From contig NZ_JBDPZD010000008.1 of NCBI RefSeq assembly GCF_039872745.1, forward strand, positions 1 to 64,000: a DNA stretch of 64,000 nucleotides. The letters run 5' to 3'. The first letter of the stretch is position 1, and each line of letters begins with the position of its first letter. A model generated the notes under the pieces. The model saw only the letters and a list, made by a program, of their open reading frames with translations. It did not search any database and was not told where the DNA came from. Shown here piece by piece: positions 42,735 through 49,838 of this stretch. The position numbers and the translations under genes were made by a program. The DNA comes from Pelomonas paludis. GTDB lineage: Bacteria; Pseudomonadota; Gammaproteobacteria; Burkholderiales; Burkholderiaceae_C.

Positions 42735-43244
42735 ATGGCGGGCGGTTATCGTCAGCCCATGGCTGCCCCGTCCGAACTGCCGCGCTCGCTCAAGCTGCTC
42801 ACCATTTGGTTGCTGATCGGCGGCGCCGTCTTCCTCGCCTTCCAGGCCTGGGAGCAGGCCCAGAGCGCCAGCCGATTCCGCTTTGAGGGCCGCAGCGTGG
42901 TGCTCAAGCGCGCGCCTGACGGCCACTTCCACTGGCCTGGTCGCGTCAACGGCGTGGCGGTGGACTTCCTTGTCGACACCGGCGCCAGCAACACCGCGCT
43001 GCCCACGGCGCTGGCCGAACGCGCCGGAGTGCAAGCGCGCGGCGAGCTGCGCACCCACACCGCCGGCGGTGTGGCCGCCGGCCAGGCGGCGGTGGCCGAC
43101 ATCCGCCTCGACGGCGGCCCCCACGTGGAGCGCTGGCCGGTGATGCTGTTGCCCCAGCTTGGCGCCCCGCTGCTGGGCATGGACGTGCTGGGCCGCCTCA
43201 ACTTCAGCCAACGCGACGGCGAACTGCGCCTCGACCCTCGATGA
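42735..43244 (+). CDS. Membrane-anchored retropepsin-like aspartic protease (clan AA, TIGR02281 type)
   Basis: 169 residues. One N-terminal membrane segment (about 20-38, LLTIWLLIGGAVFLAFQAW) is followed by a periplasmic retropepsin domain with the catalytic VDFLVDTGASNTALP and a C-terminal LLGMDVLGRLNFSQR. A single catalytic DTG implies that it acts as a dimer. The start at 42735 has AAGGA nine bases upstream; a nearer ATG at 42726 leaves no spacing. The stop overlaps the TraB/GumN start (ATGA). Substrate unknown. Confidence 0.85.
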   Translation: MAGGYRQPMAAPSELPRSLKLLTIWLLIGGAVFLAFQAWEQAQSASRFRFEGRSVVLKRAPDGHFHWPGRVNGVAVDFLVDTGASNTALPTALAERAGVQARGELRTHTAGGVAAGQAAVADIRLDGGPHVERWPVMLLPQLGAPLLGMDVLGRLNFSQRDGELRLDPR

Positions 43245-44221
43245 CCCGACTCCTGCTTTGCACGCTCACCAGTTGGCTGATGCTGGCCGCCCCGCTGGTG
43301 GCGGCCGCCGCACCGCCCGACTGCCCACCCGCGAGCGTCGTCCCCACGGCTGAACAGCAGCAGGCCTGGGCCAGCAACGCCACCGACCGCGGCCCCCTGT
43401 GGCGCCTGACGCGCGACGGCCGCAGCTCCTACCTCTATGGCAGCCTGCACGTGGGCCGCCCCGAGTGGAGCGCGCCCGGGCCACGCCTGCAAGCCGCCTG
43501 GGCCGAGACCGAGGCCCTCGCTGTGGAGCTGGACCCACAGGACGTGATGCCCGCGCTGGCCGAGACCGCCAAGCCCGCACCGTCCGCCCCCGACCCCGCC
43601 CTCAGCCGCCGCCTGGCCGCACAGGCGCAGCGCCAGTGCCTGCCCGAGGGCGTGCTGCAAAGCCTGCCGCCCGTGATGCAGTTGGCCACGCTGACCCTGC
43701 TGGATGCCCGCCGCGTCGGGCTCGACACCGGCTACGGCCAGGACGTGCTGCTGCTGGCCCGCGCACGCCAGGAGGGCCGCCCCGTGCACGCGCTCGAGAC
43801 CGTCAGCGAGCAGCTCGACGCCATCGAACCCGACGACCCCGCCCAGGCCCGCGCCGTGCTGGCCGATGGCCTGCGCGATCTGGAGTCCGGCCGCCAACGC
43901 GAACCCCTGCAGCGCCTGGCCGCCGCCTGGGCGCGCAGCGACCTCGCCCTGCTGGCCGACTACCCGCGCTGGTGCCGCTGCGCCGACACCCCGCAGGAGC
44001 GCGCCTGGCTGCGCCGCATCAACGACGAGCGCAACCCCGCCCTGGCCGAGCGCATCAGCAAGCTGCACGGCAGCGGCCAGCGCCTGCTGATCGCCGTGGG
44101 CGCCCTGCATATGACCGGCGCCCAGGCCCTGCCCCGGCTACTCAGGGCCCAAGGCTTCCACATCGAACAAGTGGTCCCCGCTAGGATTGAAGCTCCATCC
44201 GCCCCGAGGAAAGCGCCATGA
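43241..44221 (+). CDS. TraB/GumN family protein
   Basis: 326 residues with a signal peptide (about 1-24). The family's conserved ends are present: SYLYGSLHVGRPEW near the N-terminus and LLIAVGALHMTGAQALPRLLRAQGF at the C-terminus, two of the glutamate/histidine motifs of the Tiki/TraB fold. Some members are metalloproteases. Four extra cysteines (including RWCRCAD) suggest disulphides in the periplasm. Coupled by 4-base overlaps to the genes on both sides. Confidence 0.87.
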   Translation: MTRLLLCTLTSWLMLAAPLVAAAAPPDCPPASVVPTAEQQQAWASNATDRGPLWRLTRDGRSSYLYGSLHVGRPEWSAPGPRLQAAWAETEALAVELDPQDVMPALAETAKPAPSAPDPALSRRLAAQAQRQCLPEGVLQSLPPVMQLATLTLLDARRVGLDTGYGQDVLLLARARQEGRPVHALETVSEQLDAIEPDDPAQARAVLADGLRDLESGRQREPLQRLAAAWARSDLALLADYPRWCRCADTPQERAWLRRINDERNPALAERISKLHGSGQRLLIAVGALHMTGAQALPRLLRAQGFHIEQVVPARIEAPSAPRKAP

Positions 44222-45048
44222 CCGAACTGCCCAACTTCGCCAAGTTCGTCCCGGGCTTCGACTTCCTGCAGGGCCTGGTCAAGAACGCGGGGCAGGCCCT
44301 GCCCGGCATCGGCCAGTGGGTCGCACCCACACTCAACCCCGAAGAGCTTGAAAAGCGCATCAGCGAGCTGCGCACCGTGCAGTACTGGCTGGAGCAAAAC
44401 GCCCGCCTGCTGGCCACCACCATCCAGGCCCTTGAGGTGCAGCGCATGACGCTGTCCACCCTCAAGACCATGAACGTGCCGCTGGCCGAGCTGCAGAACA
44501 CGCTCAAGCTGCCCGAGACGCCCAACTGGCCAGGCCTGCCGGCCGAGATGCTGAACGCCGCCACGCAGGCCGCGACGCAGGCCGCCAGCCAGATGGCCGC
44601 CGCCGCCATGCCGGTGGGCAAGGCCGCAGCCAGCGCGGCCACCGGCGCGGCCGCCAAGGTGGCCAAGCAGGCTGCCGCCAAGGTGGCGCGCAAGGCGATT
44701 CCCAAGCCAAAAGCCGCCAAGGCCGTGGTGCCGCCCGCCGCCAGCCCAGCCGCCCCCAACCCTGCCGTGGACCCCACGCTGTGGTGGACGGCGCTCTCCC
44801 AGCAGTTTGCGCAACTGGCCGCCTCCGCCATGAAGGACAGTGCCGCCGATGCCGCCAAGAGCCTGGCCGGCAACCTCGTCAAGCAGGGCATGGACGCGGC
44901 GGGCGACACCTTGCGCAAGGCTGCCGCCGTGCCCGGCGCTGTGGTGGGCAATGTCGTGGGCAACCTGAACAAAGGCCTGGCCGCAGGCAGCCGCCCGGCC
45001 GCCGCCAAGAAGCCGGCACGGGCTGCGGCAAAGAAGTTATCGGGATAG
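44218..45048 (+). CDS. phaM: PhaM-type polyhydroxybutyrate granule protein
   Basis: 276 residues. The N-terminal half matches PhaM: PGFDFLQGLVKNAG, GQWVAPTLNPEELEKRISELRTVQYWLEQNARLLATTIQALEVQRMTL. The C-terminal half is Ala/Lys-rich and ends in histone-like repeats (KKPARAAAKKL) expected to bind DNA. PhaM activates PHB synthase PhaC and tethers granules to the nucleoid. The central region has an extended alanine-rich stretch (about 115-165). It is the last gene of the retropepsin-TraB-PhaM run. Confidence 0.88.
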   Translation: MTELPNFAKFVPGFDFLQGLVKNAGQALPGIGQWVAPTLNPEELEKRISELRTVQYWLEQNARLLATTIQALEVQRMTLSTLKTMNVPLAELQNTLKLPETPNWPGLPAEMLNAATQAATQAASQMAAAAMPVGKAAASAATGAAAKVAKQAAAKVARKAIPKPKAAKAVVPPAASPAAPNPAVDPTLWWTALSQQFAQLAASAMKDSAADAAKSLAGNLVKQGMDAAGDTLRKAAAVPGAVVGNVVGNLNKGLAAGSRPAAAKKPARAAAKKLSG

Positions 45049-45128
45049 CGCTATCAGAGAATGTGTCGAGTGGCGCCACAATCGCGCACTTAAGCCCCAC
45101 TCACGCCCCCTCGCTCCCGGAGACCTAG

Positions 45129-46919
45129 GTGTCTGATTCCCAACGCAAGCCGGCCCGCGGCCGCTTCCGTTCACAGGAGTGGTTCGATGCGCCTGAGCAC
45201 ATCGACCTCGCCGCGCTTTACCTCGAACGGTTCATGAACTATGGGCTCACGCCCCAGGAGCTGCGCTCCGGGCGGCCCATCATCGGTTTCGCCCAGTCGG
45301 GCTCCGACCTCAACCCCTGCAACCGCATCCACCTGGAGCTGGCCAAGCGCACGCGCGAAGGCATCCGCGACGCGGGCGGCATCTGCATCGAGTTCCCCAC
45401 GCACCCGATCTTTGAGAACTGCCGGCGCCCCACCGCCGCCATCGACCGCAACCTGGCCTACCTGGGCCTGGTCGAGATCCTGCACGGCTACCCCATTGAC
45501 GCCGTGGTGCTGACCACCGGCTGCGACAAGACCACCCCCAGCGGCATCATGGCCGCCAGCACCGTGGACATCCCGGCCATCGTGCTCTCGGGCGGCCCCA
45601 TGCTCGACGGCTGGCATGAAGGCCAGCTCGTCGGCTCCGGCACCATCATCTGGCAGGCCCGCCGCAAGCTCGCGGCCGGCGAGATCAACGAAGAGCAGTT
45701 CTACGACATGGCCTGCGCGTCAGCGCCTTCAGCCGGCCACTGCAACACCATGGGCACGGCCTCTACCATGAACGCCGTGGCCGAGGCCCTGGGCCTGTCG
45801 CTGCCCGGCTGTGCGGCCATCCCGGCTCCTTACCGCGAGCGCGCCCAGATGGCCTACGAGACCGGCCGCCGCATCGTCGAGATGGCCTATGAGGACTTGA
45901 AGCCCTCCGACATCCTCAGCCCCGCGTCCTTCCGCAATGCGATGGCCGTGGTCGCCGCGATTGGCGGCAGCACCAATGCCCAGCCCCACCTCGTGGCCAT
46001 GGCCCGGCATGCGGGGCTCGACATCACGGCCGACGACTGGCGCGCCGTCTACCCCACGCCCTTGATCGTCAACTGCCAGCCCGCCGGCAAATACCTGGGT
46101 GAGCGCTTCCACCGCGCTGGCGGCGTGCCGGCCGTGCAGGCCGAGCTGCTGGCCGCCAGCATGCTGGACGGCAGTGCCAAGACCGTCACCGGCCGCAGCG
46201 TGGCCGAGTCGATTGCCGGCCGGGTGAGCGTGGACCGCGAGGTCATCACCACCGTGGCCGAGCCGCTGCGCAGCAATGCCGGCTTCATGGTGCTGACGGG
46301 CAATCTGTTCGACTTCGCCATCATGAAGACCAGCGTGATCGGCGACGACTTCCGCCACCGCTATCTGGAACAGCCGGGCCGCGAAGGCGTGTTCGAGTCG
46401 CGCGCCATCGTCTTCGAGAGCCCCGACGACTACCACGCCCGCCGCAACGACCCGCAGCTCGCCATCGACGAGGACTGCCTGCTCGTGATGCGCGGCGCCG
46501 GCCCGCTGGGCTGGCCCGGCTCGGCTGAGGTCGTCAACATGCAGCCGCCCGATGCGCTCCTGCAACGCGGCGTGATGAGCCTGCCCACGCTGGGTGATGG
46601 CCGCCAGTCCGGCACCTCCGACAGCCCCTCCATCCTCAACGCCGCCCCCGAGGCTGCTGCGGGCGGTGGCCTGGCCTGGCTGCAGACCGGCGACCGCGTC
46701 CGCATCGACCTCAACACCGGCCGCTGCGATGCGCTGGTTGACGAGGCCGAGATCGCCCGCCGCAAGGCCGCGCTACCACCCTTCCCCGTGCCCGCCTCGC
46801 AAAGCCCCTGGCAGGAGCTGTACCGCAAGACCGTGGGCCAGCTCAATCGCGGCGCCGTGATTGAAGAAGCCTTGAAGTACCGGCAAATCGGCAAGACCAC
46901 ACCGCGCCACAACCATTGA
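45129..46919 (+). CDS. IlvD/Edd family dehydratase
   Basis: 596 residues. Fe-S dehydratase family that includes dihydroxy-acid, phosphogluconate and sugar-acid dehydratases. Signatures: GCDKTTPSGIMAA, ASAPSAGHCNTMGTASTMN and PTLGDGRQSGTSDSPSILNAAPEAA. The sequence is closer in feel to the sugar-acid (arabonate/xylonate-like) group than to IlvD, but I could not test this. Translation begins at a GTG with GGAG seven bases upstream. No sugar-catabolism partners are adjacent. Confidence 0.85.
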   Translation: MSDSQRKPARGRFRSQEWFDAPEHIDLAALYLERFMNYGLTPQELRSGRPIIGFAQSGSDLNPCNRIHLELAKRTREGIRDAGGICIEFPTHPIFENCRRPTAAIDRNLAYLGLVEILHGYPIDAVVLTTGCDKTTPSGIMAASTVDIPAIVLSGGPMLDGWHEGQLVGSGTIIWQARRKLAAGEINEEQFYDMACASAPSAGHCNTMGTASTMNAVAEALGLSLPGCAAIPAPYRERAQMAYETGRRIVEMAYEDLKPSDILSPASFRNAMAVVAAIGGSTNAQPHLVAMARHAGLDITADDWRAVYPTPLIVNCQPAGKYLGERFHRAGGVPAVQAELLAASMLDGSAKTVTGRSVAESIAGRVSVDREVITTVAEPLRSNAGFMVLTGNLFDFAIMKTSVIGDDFRHRYLEQPGREGVFESRAIVFESPDDYHARRNDPQLAIDEDCLLVMRGAGPLGWPGSAEVVNMQPPDALLQRGVMSLPTLGDGRQSGTSDSPSILNAAPEAAAGGGLAWLQTGDRVRIDLNTGRCDALVDEAEIARRKAALPPFPVPASQSPWQELYRKTVGQLNRGAVIEEALKYRQIGKTTPRHNH

Positions 46920-47019
46920 TGTGACGGCGACGGCGCCGTAAGTCAGGGAAGCTTCGCTTCAGCGACCGGGCCCGTTTCGGCAGCATGGCGGCCCCGCTGT
47001 ATTGCCGTCCCTGCCGTCC

Positions 47020-48336
47020 ATGAAACGCATCGCCCGTCGCTCCGCCCTGCTGTCCTTGCTCGCCCTGAATGTGGGCTGCGGCGGTGGTGGCGGAGGCGGA
47101 GGCGCCAGTGCCGCACCTGCGCCCGCCCCGGCCCCGGCCCCCGCACCCGCGCCCGCGCCCGCGCCCGCACCGGCCCCCGCTCCAGCGCCTGCGCCGGCCC
47201 CCGCTCCAGCGCCTGCGCCGGCCCCCGCTCCGGCCAGCCCCTACCCCGACTACAACACCCAGGCCCTGGTGGCCGACCCCAATGGCATGGGCGAGACGGC
47301 CACGCAGATCGCCGCCAAGATCCGCATCGGCCTCAACATCGGCAACACGCTCGAAGCCACGCCGGGCAAGAGCGAGACCGCCTGGGGCAACCCCAAGATC
47401 ACGCGCAGCTTCGTGAAGTTCGTGAAGGACTCGGGCTTCAACGCCGTGCGCCTGCCCGCCTCGTGGGACCAATACGCCGACGCCACCACCGCCAAGATCG
47501 ACGCCGCCTGGCTGGCGCGCGTGAAGGAGGTGGTGCAGTACTGCATCGATGCCGACCTCTACATCGTGCTCAACATCCACTGGGACGGCGGCTGGCTGGA
47601 GAACAACGTCACCCCCGCCAAGCAAGCGGCCAACAACGCCAAGCAAAAGGCCTTCTGGCAGCAGATTGCCACCGCGCTGCGAGACTTCGACAGCCGCCTG
47701 ATGTTCGCCAGCGCCAACGAGCCCAACGTCAAGACGGCGGAAGAGATGGCCGTGCTGGCCAGCTACCACCAGACCTTTGTGGACGCCGTGCGCGCCACCG
47801 GCGGCCGCAACGCCCACCGCGTGCTGGTGGTGCAAGGCCCGAGCACCGACGTCGAGCTGACCAACAAGCTGATGACGGCCCTGCCCACCGACACGGTGCC
47901 GAACAAGCTGATGGCCGAGATCCACTACTACACGCCCTGGAACTTCACCGGCATGACCAAGGACGAGAGCTGGGGCAACCAGTTCTACTACTGGGGCAAG
48001 AACTACCGCTCCGCGACCGACACGGCCCACAACCCCACCTGGGGCGAGGAAGACACCGTGGACCAGTTCCTCGCGCTGATGAAGGCCCAGTTCGTGGACA
48101 AGGGCATCCCGCTGATCGTGGGCGAGTACGGCGCCCAGACGCGCAGCAATCTCACAGGCGACGCCCTCAAGCTCCACCTGGAGAGCCGCGCCTACTACCT
48201 GCAATACGTGACGACCAAGGCCCGCGCGCTGGGGCTCAACCCCTTCTACTGGGACACTGGCGGCCTGCTCGACCGCGCCAACAACACCGTGCTGGACGCC
48301 AAGAGCCTCGACGCGCTGCTCACCGGCGCCAAGTAG
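47020..48336 (+). CDS. GH5 glycoside hydrolase (cellulase-like), lipoprotein with Ala-Pro linker
   Basis: 438 residues. The lipobox LNVGC is followed by a Gly run and about 25 Ala-Pro repeats (residues 35-75), a surface linker. The GH5 domain has IGLNIGNTLEA, FNAVRLPASWDQY, VLNIHWDGGW, the acid/base in SANEPNV and the nucleophile in LIVGEYGAQ, all intact. It resembles endoglucanases. The start at 47020 (MKRIARRSALL) gives a lipoprotein signal; an ATG at 47002 adds six residues. The following DUF1593 gene starts 32 bases later, forming an operon. Confidence 0.88.
   Translation: MKRIARRSALLSLLALNVGCGGGGGGGGASAAPAPAPAPAPAPAPAPAPAPAPAPAPAPAPAPAPAPAPAPASPYPDYNTQALVADPNGMGETATQIAAKIRIGLNIGNTLEATPGKSETAWGNPKITRSFVKFVKDSGFNAVRLPASWDQYADATTAKIDAAWLARVKEVVQYCIDADLYIVLNIHWDGGWLENNVTPAKQAANNAKQKAFWQQIATALRDFDSRLMFASANEPNVKTAEEMAVLASYHQTFVDAVRATGGRNAHRVLVVQGPSTDVELTNKLMTALPTDTVPNKLMAEIHYYTPWNFTGMTKDESWGNQFYYWGKNYRSATDTAHNPTWGEEDTVDQFLALMKAQFVDKGIPLIVGEYGAQTRSNLTGDALKLHLESRAYYLQYVTTKARALGLNPFYWDTGGLLDRANNTVLDAKSLDALLTGAK
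47122..47235 (+). repeat. Low-complexity Ala-Pro codon tract with 24-bp direct repeats
   Basis: Within the GH5 gene, two identical 24-bp units (47173-47196 and 47197-47220) and a partial third follow a GCCCGC-type tract. The reading frame is kept in multiples of 3, so slippage would change linker length without frameshift. Confidence 0.7.
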
Positions 48337-48368
48337 CCCACCAGCCACCCCATCACCTCGCCCACGCC

Positions 48369-49838
48369 ATGCCATCACGCCCCTTCTCCCTGCGCACGGT
48401 TGGCGTGCGGCTAGCCTTGCTGCTCACCCTGGGCCTCAGCGCCCTGGCCGCTCACGCCGCGCCCACCGCGCCCGCCATCAAGCCGCGCGTCTTCATCCTC
48501 ACCGACGTCGAAAACGAGCCCGACGACACGCAGTCCCTCGTCCGACTGATGCTCTACGCCAACGAGCTCGACCTGCGCGGCCTCGTTGCCACCACCTCGG
48601 TGCACATGAAGACGGGCGTGCACCCCGAGTCCATCCGCCGCGTGATCGAGGCCTATGGCCAGGTGCTGCCCCGGCTGCGCCAGCACGACCGCGCCTACCC
48701 CGACGCCCAACAGCTGCAAAGCCTTGTGGCTGCCGGCCAGCCCGGCTACGGCCTGCAAGCCATTGGCGAGGGCCGCGACAGCGCCGGCTCGGCCCTGCTG
48801 CTGCGCGAGCTGCTGCGGCCCGACCCGCGCCCGTTGTGGGTGCCCGTCTGGGGCGGCGCCAACACCCTGGCGCAGGCCCTGCACACGCTGCGCCGCACTC
48901 AAGCCCCCGAGGCCGTGGCCCAGGCCGTGAAGCGGCTGCGCGTCTACACCATCTCCGACCAGGACGACACCGGCGCCTGGCTGCGCCGCGAGTTCCCCGA
49001 GCTGTTCTACATCGTTAGTCCTGGCGGCTATGCCAATGCCACTTGGGGCGGCATCAACCAGGCCGTCGAAGGCATTGACAACGAGGTGGTGAGCAACGCC
49101 TGGCTGGCCCGCCACATCCAGCAAGGCCACGGCCCGCTGGGCGCGCGCTACCCCGACGTGGCCTATGGCATGGAGGGCGACACGCCGTCCTTCCTCGGCC
49201 TCATCCCCAACGGGCTGAACGCCCCCGAACACCCGGACTGGGGCGGCTGGGGTGGCCGCTACGAGCGCTATATCCCGCGCCGTGAGGACACTGACCCCAA
49301 CGGCTTCACCGGCGGCGTGCCCATCGAGCCCGAGACGCGCCCCATCTGGAGCAATGCCGTCGACCGCTACCGCCCCTTCGTGCCCGCCACGCACGGCCGC
49401 GCCGTCAAGCCCGGCGAGCGCGAGTTCAGCGGTTTTTCCGTCACCGTCTGGCGCTGGCGCGAGGCCATCCAGAACGACTTTGCCGCCCGCATCCGCTGGA
49501 CCACCCACAGCCCCGCCGAGACCAACCACCCGCCCGTGGTGCGCCTGGCGCAGCCGAACGAGCTGAGCGTGCGCGGTGGCGACTGGGTCACGCTCGACGC
49601 CAGTGCCAGCACCGACCCCGACGGCGACAGCCTCAGCTTCCTGTGGTTCGTCTACCCCGAGGCCGGCAGCCTCAAGCAGCCCCTCAACCTCGGCACCGAG
49701 AACCTCGCGCGCATCCGCTTCCAGGTGCCCGAGGTCAGCGCCACGGCCACGGCGCATGTGATCCTGCAGGTTAGCGACAAGGGCAGCCCCGCGCTCACGC
49801 GCTACCAGCGCGTGGTGCTGACCATCACGCCGCGTTGA
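48369..49838 (+). CDS. DUF1593 / Sde182-like nucleoside-hydrolase-fold protein
   Basis: 489 residues. Signal peptide (about 1-30), then a DUF1593 domain with VFILTDVENEPDDTQSLVRLMLYAN (nucleoside-hydrolase-like acidic motif), VPVWGGANTLAQAL and YTISDQDDTGAWLRREFP. A C-terminal beta domain (about 385-489), NHPPVVRL...VTLDASASTDPDGDSLSFLW, resembles the Sde182 C-terminal domain of cellulose-degrading bacteria. It is paired with GH5, pointing to plant polysaccharide use. Its last 14 bases overlap the convergent regulator gene. Confidence 0.85.
   Translation: MPSRPFSLRTVGVRLALLLTLGLSALAAHAAPTAPAIKPRVFILTDVENEPDDTQSLVRLMLYANELDLRGLVATTSVHMKTGVHPESIRRVIEAYGQVLPRLRQHDRAYPDAQQLQSLVAAGQPGYGLQAIGEGRDSAGSALLLRELLRPDPRPLWVPVWGGANTLAQALHTLRRTQAPEAVAQAVKRLRVYTISDQDDTGAWLRREFPELFYIVSPGGYANATWGGINQAVEGIDNEVVSNAWLARHIQQGHGPLGARYPDVAYGMEGDTPSFLGLIPNGLNAPEHPDWGGWGGRYERYIPRREDTDPNGFTGGVPIEPETRPIWSNAVDRYRPFVPATHGRAVKPGEREFSGFSVTVWRWREAIQNDFAARIRWTTHSPAETNHPPVVRLAQPNELSVRGGDWVTLDASASTDPDGDSLSFLWFVYPEAGSLKQPLNLGTENLARIRFQVPEVSATATAHVILQVSDKGSPALTRYQRVVLTITPR

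Noticed and set aside
47122..47235. Possible CRISPR-like repeat array
   Set aside because: The 24-bp repeats are adjacent without spacers and encode an Ala-Pro linker inside a gene.
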